Source: Rhynchopus sp. YZ270_cl-10 (Eukaryota > Euglenozoa > Diplonemea > Diplonemida > Diplonemidae). From it: a stretch of 64,000 nt of DNA. Location of the stretch: assembly GCA_964035575.1 (NCBI GenBank), contig OZ037920.1, forward strand, positions 186,001 to 250,000, in the 5' to 3' direction. The stretch's first letter is position 1, and every line of letters begins with the position of its first letter. Below the pieces are notes generated by a model. That model was given only the letters and a program-made list of their open reading frames with translations, did not search any database and was not told where the DNA came from. The position numbers and the translations under genes are program-made. Positions 12,901-25,033 of the stretch are shown here, piece after piece.

Positions 12901-14935
12901 GCTGCGGCTTGACCTCCTCCAAATCCGCAAGGCAATGCATCAATCCATAGAACGTCTTCCCGAGCATCTCCTTCAACAGCGGAACATACAGAATAACACG
13001 AAGCGAGGCACGTACCTTCACCTTTTGCTGCAAAATCGTTTCCAGCCGCATTAGCGACACATTGTATGCCTTCGACATCGTCGTTGAAGTGAGCAAGGTG
13101 AACAGCGAATGGGTGGTGTCCTTTTCTCGCTTCGGTTGGAAGTCGATGAGTCGTCTGCATATGAAGAGGTCCTTATGGGTGTACACATCGCCGGCCATGA
13201 TCGAGCTGACACAGGAGGGATCGGCAAACCCGGTCGCATTACTGTCAATTCGCTGCCGCCATGTAACAGATGGGGTAGTGAGCGCCATGTCCAAATTGTC
13301 GGACGTGCTTGTGGAGGAGGTGACCGTGCTCTTTATGCGGACAATGACCCCGGCCACCTTCCCTTGCTGCTTGGAGTCGACCAGGATGTGGTCCTGCAGC
13401 AAATGATCCACAGGACTCTCAATATTCGTTTTGTCCATCCCCCCCCGATCCGCCGTCCCCACATCCTCACTGCTCCTCCGCACCTCATTTAGCAGACAGT
13501 CCCACAGCTCTTCGTTGTTTTGCGCGAGGTTTTCCCCGAGAAGCGCTGCCAACAAACGGGTAACGTGAATGGTTGCGACCATATTGGGGTGCGCATCTTG
13601 GGTTTCCATAAAAACTTCTTTTGGTGTCGATCTGGACATCGGCGATGATGGTCCCGCTGATGATGCTGATGACGAAGACGACGAAGATGCACCTCCTCGA
13701 CCAGCTGCCTTAACTATCGCATCATTTTGCGCTGATTCGTCTGGTTTATCTGAAGAAAGCGAGCCAAACATTCCCTTCAGCAAGGCAACATGCTTCGGAG
13801 ATAACACCGCATGCAGCGATTCAATCACAACGTTAATCTCCACCCCAGGACGTTCCCCAGGGAAGATTATTTCTACCTTATTGACGTCGCTCGAATGGAT
13901 TATCCCAACAACTTCTGGATGCTGTGCATTCGAGGCCGCAGAAGAGGATGAGTCTTCATCCCCCCCTTCCCTCTCCGGTGTTTGCGTCTCTTCGTCAGAC
14001 TCTGGAAACGGTGGTGCCCCTCGCTTTCTAGGCGTACTACATACAGACCCTCCAGCAGAGCTTTCGTACCCTCCCCAATCCCCGCTTTTCCCTTCCCCTT
14101 TATTTTGTACGACACCCAGATAGATGAGACAGGACTGAAACAAAACCTTTTTGGTATACGTTTTGTTCCCCGCGGGGGTGTCGGAGGAGGAGGAGGCGGT
14201 GGCTTCATTTGGAGCGTTTTTCGGTGATGAAACGAAGTCTTGGTCGCAGATTTCGAGCCAAGGAATTTCAAGTCGGAGGATTTTGTAGCTGCGTGGCTCT
14301 CCTTCTGTGGGTGAAGGTGCATCTGAAGTGGAGGTTGTGTCGGAAAAGCGGATGGTAACGTTGACATTGATCGCAGTCACCCTCATACGCTGCACAGCGT
14401 TGTCGATCATCTCCTGCAAAGGGGCGGACTGAAAGTCCACATCCTCCCCATCCTCCTCAATTAAAGGAACCGGAGCAGCCGCCTTCTTCTTCCTCCTCCG
14501 TGAAGACCCATCCTCCACATCCTTCTTATTCACATCACCCAAAAGCAATGAACAAGATAACACATCGTTCACCTTCTTCCCATTCTTTTCTGCACGCTGC
14601 GAAGGCTGAGGGGCAGGCGCTTTGTCAGCAAGAGGCACATAATCGACCACCAAATCCACATCAGAAACATGAAATGACAACGTCCCCTGCTTGAGCGACC
14701 ATTCCACCCGGAGTTTCCCTATTTTTCCATAACGCAGGCGGAGTGGAAGATCCCCGAGGATTGCAGTGTTGATTACACTAGTTTCAAACTCCAGATTCTC
14801 TGTTTGAAATCCATCTGTTAAGGAGAAGTGCGTGAACTGCTCTGGAACCAAATTTTTTAGGAAGCGTTGCAACATGCGCTTCACTACAAAATGCACGACC
14901 CTTCGCCCGACCGCACCTACCATCCAGTCCAGCAT
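6909..14935 (-). CDS. ATG2: Autophagy-related protein 2 (bridge-like lipid transfer protein)
   Basis: ATG2 proteins are rod-shaped lipid-transfer bridges between the endoplasmic reticulum and the growing autophagosome. I infer five exons: 8277-14935, 8094-8177, 7743-7872, 7210-7405 and 6909-7036. Donors are GTATGT, GTATGT, GTATCC and GTAATG; all four acceptors are CACAG; every junction keeps frame, giving about 2,398 residues. The N-terminus is a chorein-type entry (FLKNLVPEQFTHFSLTDGF, then GDLPLRLRYGKIGKLRVEW). Ser- and Asp/Glu-rich linkers follow. The C-terminal exons encode AVRLVQRPFSAYQ, an amphipathic segment and KPVRGVFKGWRSFAQG, resembling the ATG2 C-terminal domain. VPS13 and BLTP3 share the N-terminal fold, but the tail favours ATG2. 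Met at 14935 (MLDWMVGAVG) is my start; 14953 and 14923 are alternatives. Confidence 0.75.
7547..7642 (+). repeat. Dimeric family A hairpin inside an ATG2 intron
   Basis: Two family A hairpins about 40 nt apart. The first ends in CTAAGTCTGATTAGATT; the second is CTAGCCTCTCGTGCTTAG. The same two-part arrangement recurs at 56501-56591. It lies in the ATG2 intron at 7406-7742, on the strand opposite the gene. Confidence 0.6.
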
Positions 14936-15949
14936 GCTCGAGCATATCGACATTTGGCAGATGAAGCGAAAGGGGTATGACAGCAAGAGAAAGGATTAAT
15001 ATTACAATAGGATGAAGTGGCTGCCGGGGGGAGGGGGAGGGAGGGGGAGGGGGGGAGGGAGGGGACTTTGGGCAATAAAACAAACGCCCTTCCCAACTTC
15101 CCCCTTCTGGATAGTGGTGGTGGTGGTAGAAAGTATTTTTTTTTTCCCCCGCTGATTCGTGGGAGCAAAGTTGTTGAAAGTTAAATAGTGGGGGGGTGTG
15201 TTGTTCGTGGATTTTGTCTCAAAACATGCTTACACATGAAAAGAAAATGAGAAAGTGGAAAACACTTCAAATGCAGGGGAAAAATCCCAACAAAGAGGTG
15301 GTAACACTGAGGGTTAAACAAAAAAATGAAAAAATATACAAGGACAAGAATGAGATGATCAGGTGTGTTCCAAAACTGGCACCTTCTTGCATCACAAAGA
15401 AAAAACCTCCAGTTTGAAGCGCGCAACGTCTTTACGGACGCAGGCACTGGAAGAAAAAAAAGCAAGGATTGAAAGCTGAATATGCGGCGCGTGTATGCAG
15501 GTCTTGAGTAAAAAAAAAAACAAAATCAAGAGTTGAAACTAATTTCATATACTTTCAGTTCAAGAACAGAAAGCATCTTCTGTCGCAAACTGAAGTTCCC
15601 TTGATAAGAAGGGAGTGTGCTGCAGTTGGACAAGAGTCTAAACAAAGCGGCGTTTGAATAGAGCATATAAAACTAGGGGGAAAAAAAGATAAAATGGAAA
15701 CCATTCGTCAGTCGAAGAATTTCTAACGACATAAAACAATAAAAAAACAATAAAAACAAAGAATAAAAAAAAAGGGATGTTTGGACACAATAAAGACCTC
15801 CCACAATGCTTCCTGGGCTGGTGTGTCAGTTAATCCAATGACAGGATTGCTAGATGACTCGCTGCCGAAAAGAAACCCCAGCACAAACATGCAAAACTAT
15901 GCAAAATACTAAAACTGTTCACCAGAGTCCACACTCAAGTGTAGCTCTC
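14936..15949. other. Intergenic region between ATG2 and Hsp70 copy 1
   Basis: Holds a G-rich run (about 15026-15062) just upstream of ATG2, a roughly 280-bp block duplicated near 31510-31805, and A-rich DNA before the Hsp70 stop codon. No gene is visible. Confidence 0.6.
15190..15470 (+). repeat. Duplicated intergenic block (copy 1)
   Basis: Aligns by eye with 31510-31805 over almost its full length. Shared runs include GAAAGTGGAAAACAC, AAAGAGGTGGTAACACTGA, GTTCCAAAACTGG and TACGGACG. It ends in a family B-like hairpin (AACGTCTTTACGGACG). Confidence 0.65.
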
Positions 15950-17132
15950 CTAGTCGACCTCCTCAACCTGGGGTCCAGCTCCGGGTGCGGCACCGCCCTG
16001 CTGCTGCTGCTGCTGGTACATCTTCGTCACAATGGGGGAGCAGATGGCCTCAAGCTCCTTCATGCGCGAGTCGTACTCCTCCTTCGATGCTTCCTGGGCA
16101 CCGTCAAGCCACTGGATGGCCTCCTGGCACGCATCTTGAACCTTCTTCTTGTCGTCCTCGGGCACAAGGGCGGCCGTCTTCTCGTCGTTCATGGTGTTCT
16201 TCATCGAGTAGGCGTAGTTCTCGAGCGCGTTCTTCGACTCCACACGCTCCTTTGCGAGCTTGTCGGACTCAGCATACTTCTCTGCGTCCTTGCACATCGC
16301 GTCAATCTCCGCCTTGTCGTTGGTGATCGTCACGTTCGCCTTCTTTCCGCTGGTCTTGTCCTCAGCACCAACGTTCATGATACCGTTCGCGTCAACGTCA
16401 AAGGTCACCTCAATCTGGGGCACACCACGTGGGGCAGGTGGGATCCCGGACAGGTCGAAGGTTCCCAGCTGGTGGCAGTCCTTCGTCATCGCACGCTCTC
16501 CCTCGAACACCTGGATGTGCACACCGGGCTGGTTGTCGGCGTAGGTCGAGAAGACCTGGCTCTTCTTCGTCGGGATCGTTGTGTTCCTCTTGATCAGCGA
16601 GGTCATCACACCGCCAGCAGTCTCGATACCCACAGTCAGAGGGGTCACGTCCAGAAGCAGGATCTGCTCAGTCTGCTTGCTCTGTCCTCCCGTCAGCACG
16701 AAGGCCTGCACGGCAGCGCCAAATGCAACAGCCTCGTCGGGGTTGATCGACTTGTTCAGTTCCTTTCCTCCGAAGAAGTCAGACACCATGCCCTGGATCT
16801 TCGGGATACGGGTCGATCCTCCGACCAGCACAACCTCGTGAACGGTACGCTTGTCCATCTTTGAGTCCGACAGCACCTGCTCCACAGGGCGCAGGCACGA
16901 GCGGAACAGGTCCGCACACAGCTCCTCGAAACGGGCACGTGTCACAGACGTGTAGAAGTCCACACCCTCAAACAACGAGTCAATCTCAATGCTGGTCTGT
17001 GCCGCCGACGACAGGGCACGCTTGGCACGCTCACAGGCAGTGCGCAGACGGCGCAGGGCACGCTGGTTCGTCGTCAGGTCCTTCTTGTGCTTGCGCTTGA
17101 ACTCCTCCACGAAGTGGTTCACCATGCGGTTG

Positions 17133-17164
<32 letters not shown>

Positions 17165-17836
17165 GGCAGTTGCCTTCACCTCGAAGATTCCTCCGTCAAT
17201 GGTCAGGAGGGTCACATCGAAGGTGCCACCACCCAGGTCGAAGATCAGGATGTTCTTCTCAGCCTTAGCTGTCTTGTCAAGTCCGTAGGCAATGGCAGCC
17301 GCAGTCGGCTCGTTGACGATACGCAGGATCTCCATCCCGGAGATCGTTCCTGCGTCCTTGGTGGCCTGACGCTGCGAGTCGTTGAAGTACGCAGGCACAG
17401 TCACAACAGTCTTCTTCACCTCCTTCCCAAGGAAGGCCTCCGCCGTCTCCTTCATCTTCACAAGGATCATTGCAGAGATCTCCTCAGGCATGAACGTCTT
17501 CTTCTCCCCCATGTAGTTCACCTCAATCAGTGGCTTCCCGTCCGCCTTCGCCACAACGCTGAACGGCCAGTGCGTCATGTCGCTCTGCACAGACGCGTCC
17601 GTCAGGTGGCGCCCAATCAGACGCTTCGCGTCAAACACAGTGTTCGTCGGGTTCATCGCCACCTGGTTCTTCGCCGCATCTCCGATCAGACGCTCGCTGT
17701 CGGTGAAGGCCACATACGACGGGGTCGTGCGGTTTCCCTGGTCGTTTGCAATGATCTCCACACGCTCGTTCTGCCACACTCCCACGCAGGAGTAGGTGGT
17801 TCCCAGGTCGATACCGATTGCGCCGTCGTAGGACAT
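15950..17836 (-). CDS. HSP70: Cytosolic heat shock protein 70, copy 1 (intronless)
   Basis: ATP-dependent chaperone of the cytosol and nucleus, 628 residues in one exon. The nucleotide-binding domain contains [45 protein letters not shown] and [12 protein letters not shown]. The tail ends PQVEEVD, the cytosolic EEVD signal for TPR co-chaperones. It differs from copies 2 and 3 in three ways: no intron ([11 protein letters not shown] is continuous), a run of six Gln instead of GGMP repeats, and absence of five residues (GRLSQ) from the conserved NDKGRLS motif of the substrate-binding domain (NDK is followed directly by AEID). A 5' leader of about 55 bp is shared with both other copies. A 20-base poly-C run lies about 115 bp upstream (17950-17969). 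Confidence 0.95.
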
Positions 17837-18027
17837 TGTTGTAGTGGTCTTGGTTTTGTGTTACTGAAACTAATGTAAAATATCTGTTTTGGAAAATGAG
17901 CCCACTTTTTTTTTCCTTCTCCGTCTCCACTTGAAACCGTGTGCATTATCCCCCCCCCCCCCCCCCCCCACCCCGTAACACCAATGTGTCTCAACAAGCA
18001 GCATTGCCTGAACCCATCTCCCCTCTC

Positions 18028-21000
18028 TCATTCGTCGTACTCTGCAAGACCCATTGCGACCTGTAGAAGAGAAAAAAGAGTAGTTGTAACGTGCTGAAAC
18101 ACAGTCGAGCTTATGCAAAGGGTGGGACGTGTAAAAAATTATACGTTCGTCAGAACCTAAGACCCTCATGAATAGTCAAAGAATACTCTAGTAAGATGAA
18201 GAATGGACGCACACCTCACGCTCATAGAATAAGAAAGACTTTAACAGACGAGCCATCCTGATGAGGCACCTAAGAAACAGAGTCAGATACATACCTGCTC
18301 GAGAACCTGCTCTGTCGTGAGCTTGCAACCCCCCAGGGTAACGTTCTGTGGGTCCTTTGTCACCTTTATCCAGTGTTCGCCCAGATGCGGGGAGGCACGC
18401 ACACACCCCGACGCCACTGCTGCCACGGTTTGCGGCGTGCCGTCCTGCACCTCGAAACGGTAGTAGTACGCCCAGACGTCGCCTATTTCGGGGCCGTACT
18501 TCACTGCACGCTGGAAGAACTTCCGTGCACGGTCGAGGTCGCGCAGGCTCCATAGAACACGCGCCATGGCACAGCAGACAAGACCGTCCTTTGGCACCTT
18601 TGTCAAAGCGTCGGTTGCCTTCGCCTTGCGTGGTCCAGTGGGCTCCATTGCAATGGCTTCGTTCCACAGCAGCCCGCTCTTCGGGCACGCCTGCAGCGCC
18701 TGGCTCAAAAGGCGTGTTGCAGTGTCGGGGTTCTTGTCGCGCACCTCAAGGCGTATGCTTGCAAGCCAAAGGTCTTCGTTGCATTTGAGGTGGTTGCGCG
18801 CCTTCTCCAGAAGCGTGCGGGCGATGGTCGCCTTCTTCGCACGCTCCTGAAGGCTGCTGGCAAGCATCCAGATGTGCGGAGACGACGACGCAGCCTTGAT
18901 AGCTGCGACGTAGTTGTTGTTCACGATGCCAAGCTGTGTGTGTGTGTGTGTAGTGTTGGATATCAGTGGGGGTTTTTTTAGAAGGAATTTCCGGAACATG
19001 GAACGAAGTTGGGTTATGAAAAGAACCCACAAATGAAACCCTATTGCTAGGTTAAGGATTGACCATCGCATAGCGTCGACATCACGAACAAAGAAATAAA
19101 ATGGACCTTTGGTTGAACAAAAAAGGAGGCTGTTGAAGCAACATTGAGGAACCTCCGACCCACTGTGGTAGCAAAAAGTGCCAGTACAAGACAAAACCTG
19201 CAAGATTAGATAATCTGCGTCCCTCCGTGGACATACCTGAGCATCGAGTTGCAGGCGCATGAGCCAGAGCTTAGCGTCCTTAGGGTGCTTGCGGATGCCT
19301 TCGTCAAGGAGGGCACGTTGCTCGTCGTTCTTGCCGAGCTGTGGTGTGGTGATGTGTGTGGGGGGTTTTTATACATATAAATCAAGTATGGGGGTTCTTG
19401 AAATATTGCCAACATGGTTATTTGAGTAATAAACAGAGGATTTCCTCCACCCGAGCCTGCCAAAATATCAAGAAAATGAAGGATAAGTAGTACACAAAAG
19501 CAGGGGGGAAATGCCCCGCGTGGAGGATCTTTGAGAGCACTGCTCCGAACATACTTGTCTTGCGAGCTTTGCAGATTTCATCCAGAGCACTGCCGCGTCT
19601 GGTGTGGTGATGTCCTTTCTTGCCTGCTCGAGGAGGGCTGCTGCTGCTGGGAGGTTGCCTGTTTCTGCTTCGAGCTTGGCAGCTGCGACACGCACGAGCG
19701 CATCGTGCGGAAGCGCTGCGAAGGCTTGGGCGAGGACGGCACGCGCCGCATCGACGTCGCCTGCCTTCCATTTGGACTTCGTGAGCATGAGCCAAAGCTT
19801 TCTGCTGTTCGCACAGTGCTTCATGCCCTCACGGAGCAACGCATCGTAGCTCTCCTTTGTTCCGTGCGTCTCCTCCAACTCGGCACTCAACTCCCACATC
19901 GCCTCGTTGTCAGGGAACTGCTGCAGCGCGTAGGCATATACGTAGCGCGCTATCGCTATCTGCTTCTGTGCAATCCATTTCTGCGCGTCCGAGACATACG
20001 TAAACTCACGCGCCGCAGTATCCGCCACCTGCACATCCAGGTCCGTCGCCGCAAAGACTATAGCCTTTGCAGTCGCAGGCGACCCTACTCGTTCACACTG
20101 AATCGCTTCGTCAAACCATTCGCTCCGACTCACATAGGCTGGGGATAGCTCAGGGACAGATGCATAAATGACGGTTTCCATCTTCTGCAGATCACCGTGC
20201 GCCTCTTGAAGCTGCCCTGCGGCGACACGAATACGTCTGTCGGTAGGGTTGCTTTGGACTGCTTTGTTAAGGATACGCTGCGCTGCGGAGAGCTTTGTCT
20301 CTAGCTTGACATATGCGAGCCACATGTTCACAGAGGTGGGTGCGTTTTCTACTGCAGCTTGAAGCAGCTCCTTTGCGTCGGCAGCGCTTTCCTGGAGGTC
20401 GACGTACTGCACCCAGAGCTGTTCCGCGTCGGGGAGGAGTTCGAGCCCGTCTTGTAGGATGGCTGCCTTCTTTTCGGGGTCGGTCTCTTGCTTGGCCCGC
20501 GCGACCCAGAGTTTAACAGATTTCGGTACGTTGTGGGTCGCCTGCGCAGCCAACAGACGTGCCTCCTCAGATTCCTTTGTGCTCAAGCTGAGTGCTTCGA
20601 TCCAGATCTCTTCTGATTTGGGGACATTCGCGCAGGCATCTTGAATCGCCTTCTTCGCAGCCTGTGTGTTCCCTCCCTGCCGTTCTGCTCTGCAGAGGAT
20701 GAGCCAAGAGGGGATGTGGTGCGGGTTGGATTTGAGGCGGTTCTTAGCGGTGAGGAGACTTTGTTTGACGTCTGCGAAGCTTTCAGCTTGGGCGGTAGCG
20801 GTGGCAAGACCGCTGAGGATGCCTGCACGCGAACCTTCAGCCTTTCCGGAGACAGTGACGTTCTCGGCATCGAGAAGCATCGACAACGCGCCGGCGCGGA
20901 ACTCCGTCGACGTACCCCCAACCGCAGTCGCAGCGCCAGAAATGGCGACGTCGTGCCCTTCGTTGCGGATGGAGGATAAAATGACCGAATCCGGTACTCT

Positions 21001-21483
21001 CGAGGACGGTGCGTCGTCCTTCTTCCGGCGCTTCTGACGCAGTGATACTGGGTCTGGCAGAGATTCCCATTGGGAGACACTGATGTTCGCCAGGTCAGGC
21101 TTCAAATCGGCAGTTATCTCGCGCGCAGTTGGCTGTGTGTTGCCGTCGCCGCCAGCAGCCTTGCGCTTCCGTCCGCCCTCTTCCATATGTTTATCGACAG
21201 TGTCGTACAGCTTCTCTGCCTCCTGGTCCTCCTCTGTGACATCGATGCTCCGTACCAAGGATTGGTTGTATCCAGAAAATGGGTCGTACTTCGCGTCGTT
21301 CATCTCCTGCACCTCAGGCTTCGAGGTCGACCCAGCTACAGGGCCGCGTCCAGTAACAGGTCCCAGGTCGCCTCGTGTCATAAAGCCGTGTGCACCTCTG
21401 CCTTTGCCAGGTATGTACCCCGGTGGAGGCCCCTGTGCAATGGCCTGCTGCAGCTTCGTCATCGTGTTCATAACACCCGACAT
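18028..21483 (-). CDS. PRPF6: Pre-mRNA-processing factor 6 (U4/U6-U5 tri-snRNP protein)
   Basis: PRPF6/Prp6 bridges U5 and U4/U6 snRNPs in the tri-snRNP. I infer four exons: 19555-21483, 19237-19338, 18295-18933 and 18028-18060. All three donors are GTATGT, acceptors are CACAG, CACAG and CTACAG, and all junctions are phase 0; the product is about 900 residues, near the human length. The N-terminal PRP1 domain is clear (GPPPGYIPGKGRGAHGF, then DPFSGYNQSLV). The rest is a HAT/TPR helical repeat array, with LWVARAKQETDPEKKAAIL and DVWAYYYRFEVQDGT near the C-terminus as in human PRPF6. The last exon encodes only ten residues (VAMGLAEYDE) and is the least certain part. A (GT)n tract sits at the acceptor of intron 2. 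Confidence 0.92.
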
Positions 21484-22137
21484 GATACCGTTTGTGTACT
21501 TTGTTGTTGTTCCGAGGAACGTCCTGAGGTGTGTTGTATGGGGATGGTGAATGGTTGGAAAAGAAAAGTAGGAACTCTTTGTGCAACAGGAGGTAATAGA
21601 AAAAAATGGCAGGTTTCAACTTTTTTTTCGACATTGGGCACTAAGTGGGTATAAAGCACGGTAGCTATTCGTCTCCATATATGACGCACACCGTGAACCA
21701 AATACCGCATAAAGAGCACGGTAGGCAGGACTGTTGCAACAAGGGCTCGACGCCAGGAGTGCAGATCACACTGCCACCCTATCAAAGGACGAGACTGACC
21801 CCACACTGTCCACAGGGAAATCACTGAGAAGAACGTCCTCAGAAAGGCGTACAGGAGGTACAAGGGAGAACATTAAGAGCCTGCACAGGGATAAGAAAAC
21901 GGCGTATAAGAATAGAGGTAGAGAATCGTGTGTGAATGGAGGTGAAACAAATGTAGGGGCGGGGGGGCGCTGCTTGTTTTTGTCTAAAAACTGAACCTAT
22001 AAAAAAAAGCTGGTGAGTGGAGGTAGGCTCGCCAGTAAAGCGCTTGAAACTAACATTTTACACCACGTCGTGAAGAAGGGGTCTCTCGTAGTGGGGTGGG
22101 AGGGGAATCACATCCCGTCCTGGCAGGGCGGCATGTC
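21484..22137. other. Intergenic region between PRPF6 and Hsp70 copy 2
   Basis: PRPF6 promoter side and Hsp70 copy 2 downstream flank. I see no gene, no dispersed hairpin and no recognisable motif beyond purine-rich sequence. Confidence 0.5.
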
Positions 22138-24324
22138 TTAGTCGACCTCCTCAACCTGGGGTCCAGCTCCGGGTGCGGCACCAGGTGCACCGCCTGCTCC
22201 AGGCATGCCACCGGGCATACCGCCCGGCATGCCTCCGGGCATGCCTCCTGCTCCTGCGGCACCGCCCTGCTGCTCGTACATCTTCGTCACGATGGGGGAG
22301 CAGATGGCCTCAAGCTCCTTCATGCGCGAGTCGTACTCGTCCTTCGATGCCTGTCGAGGTGTGTGGGTTATGTGTGTGGAATGTGTTAATGTGGTGTATG
22401 AATTGTTGACATAATGTCATGTGTGGATTGAATGTGGGTGATGCTGTCTCGTGTGAAAGGTGTGGTGTATCAAACTGGTGTTAGTGCAAAAATAATATTC
22501 ATGTCATGTCATCTGGTGTGTTACTAAGCTCCCCTCAGCCTTCCTCACTTCACCCCCACATACCTCCTGGGCACCGTCAAGCCACTGGATGGCCTCCTGG
22601 CACGCATCCTCAACCTTCTTCTTGTCGTCCTCGGGCACAAGGGCGGCGGTCTTCTCGTCGTTCATGGTGTTCTTCATCGAGTAGGCGTAGTTCTCGAGCG
22701 CGTTCTTCGACTCCACACGCTCCTTCGCAAGACGGTCAGACTCAGCGTACTTCTCTGCATCCTTGCACATTGCGTCAATCTCCGCCTGCGACAGACGGCC
22801 CTTGTCGTTTGTGATCGTCACGTTCGCCTTCTTCCCGCTGGTCTTGTCCTCAGCACCAACGTTCATGATACCGTTCGCGTCAACGTCAAAGGTCACCTCA
22901 ATCTGGGGCACACCACGTGGGGCAGGTGGGATCCCGGACAGGTCGAAGGTTCCCAGCTGGTGGCAGTCCTTCGTCATCGCACGCTCACCCTCGAACACCT
23001 GGATGTGCACACCGGGCTGGTTGTCGGCGTAGGTCGAGAAGACCTGGCTCTTCTTCGTCGGGATCGTTGTGTTCCTCTTGATCAGCGAGGTCATCACACC
23101 GCCAGCAGTCTCGATACCCACAGTCAGGGGGGTCACGTCCAGAAGCAGGATCTGCTCCGTCTGCTTGCTCTGTCCTCCCGTCAGCACGAAGGCCTGCACG
23201 GCAGCGCCAAATGCAACAGCCTCGTCGGGGTTGATCGACTTGTTCAGTTCCTTTCCGCCGAAGAAGTCAGACACCATGCCCTGGATCTTCGGGATACGGG
23301 TCGATCCTCCGACCAGCACAACCTCGTGGATCGAGCGCTTGTCCATCTTCGCGTCCGACAGCACCTGCTCCACAGGGCGCAGGCACGAGCGGAACAGGTC
23401 CGCACACAGCTCCTCGAAACGGGCACGTGTCACAGACGTGTAGAAGTCCACACCCTCAAACAACGAGTCAATCTCAATGCTGGTCTGTGCCGCCGACGAC
23501 AGGGCACGCTTGGCACGCTCACAGGCAGTGCGCAGACGGCGCAGGGCACGCTGGTTCGTCGTCAGGTCCTTCTTGTGCTTGCGCTTGAACTCCTCCACGA
23601 AGTGGTTCACCATGCGGTTGTCAAAGTCCTCTCCTCCCAAGTGGGTGTCTCCGGCAGTCGCCTTCACCTCGAAGATTCCTCCGTCAATGGTCAGGAGGGT
23701 CACATCGAAGGTACCACCACCCAGGTCGAAGATCAGGATGTTCTTCTCGGCCTCGTCCGTCTTGTCGAGTCCGTAGGCAATGGCAGCCGCAGTCGGCTCG
23801 TTGATGATACGCAGGATCTCCATCCCGGAGATCGTTCCTGCGTCCTTGGTGGCCTGACGCTGCGAGTCGTTGAAGTACGCAGGCACAGTCACAACAGTCT
23901 TCTTCACCTCCTTCCCAAGGAAGGCCTCCGCCGTCTCCTTCATCTTCACAAGGATCATCGCCGACACCTCCTCGGGCATGAAGGTCTTCTTCTCCCCCAT
24001 GTAGTTCACCTCAATCAGCGGCTTCCCGTCCGCCTTCGCCACAACGCTGAAGGGCCAGTGCTTCATGTCGCTCTGCACAGACGCGTCCGTCAGCTGGCGT
24101 CCAATCAGACGCTTCGCGTCAAACACAGTGTTCGTCGGGTTCATCGCCACCTGGTTCTTCGCCGCATCTCCGATCAGACGCTCGCTGTCGGTGAAGGCCA
24201 CGTACGACGGGGTCGTGCGGTTTCCCTGGTCGTTCGCAATGATCTCCACACGCTCGTTCTGCCACACTCCCACGCAGGAGTAGGTCGTTCCCAGGTCGAT
24301 ACCGATTGCGCCGTCGTAGGACAT
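22138..24324 (-). CDS. HSP70: Cytosolic heat shock protein 70, copy 2
   Basis: Cytosolic Hsp70 in two exons, 22564-24324 and 22138-22350, separated by a 213-bp phase-0 intron (GTATGT to CGACAG). The product is about 657 residues. All Hsp70 signatures are present, including the complete [12 protein letters not shown] segment missing from copy 1. Exon 2 encodes the end of the lid and a tail with four GGMP units, then [15 protein letters not shown]-rich tails are known from cytosolic Hsp70s of several protists, where they contact co-chaperones. The coding sequence and intron are nearly identical to copy 3 at 29106-31310, suggesting recent duplication or gene conversion, while the sequence beyond the stop codon is unrelated. 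Confidence 0.95.
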
Positions 24325-25033
24325 TGTTGTAGTGGTCTTGGTTTTGTGTTACTGAAACTAATGTAAAATATCTGTTTTGGTGTGTGTGTGGTGACGTGGT
24401 GCGATCCTCCACTCCCCCCAGAAGCACAACATGACACAAAAAGAGACCCCCCTTTTTTTATTTGATAATCCCTTTCCGATTAGTGTAGCTGACATCCACA
24501 GTCGTTCACTTTCTTTTGCACAACACAGACGAGGTTTTTTTTGTCGGTAGCCCGGTAGAACCTCTGTGCAAATTCTTAGCACACGCGATAAAAATACAAA
24601 CTGACACGTTGGCCCTCCACGTAAACTGTCTAGAACATAGGTTCTTCAGTACGGTCATCAATGGGTAAAGACAAAGCACTCTGTTGGGAGTAGGAATATT
24701 GGGGGGTTGAAATATCTAAAGAACAGCGAAAAGCTTTGGTATTTCGTCACGAAGGGAGGATAACAAAATATAAAAAAACACAAGAATCGACGTACCGCAC
24801 TGTGCACATCCACACACCCTCTGTAGCACATGCACAGATAAATAGTTTTTTGCGGACAAACCAGAACACCGCCCGGCATTTTGCCACATAGATCATAGCA
24901 AGGAATCATGGCAACGTAGAGTTGAATAAGAAACAAAAGCCTCACACACATCACCTCAGGATAATACGGAAAGAAAACGACCTGCCTCCCTCTCTCTCTC
25001 TCGTACACATCAAGAAACACCTATCTCCTCATT
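24325..25033. other. Intergenic region between Hsp70 copy 2 and the peroxidase gene
   Basis: The first 55 bp are the Hsp70 leader shared by all three copies; a short piece near 24382-24405 is also shared with copy 3. A family E-like TTAGTGTAGCTGACATCC lies near 24480. No gene is visible in the rest. Confidence 0.5.

Noticed and set aside
22960-24366. Long open frames on the plus strand opposite all three Hsp70 genes (up to about 630 codons)
   Set aside because: They mirror the Hsp70 coding sequence, are rich in His, Arg and Leu, and arise from its codon bias. Antisense frames over Hsp70 are a known artefact.
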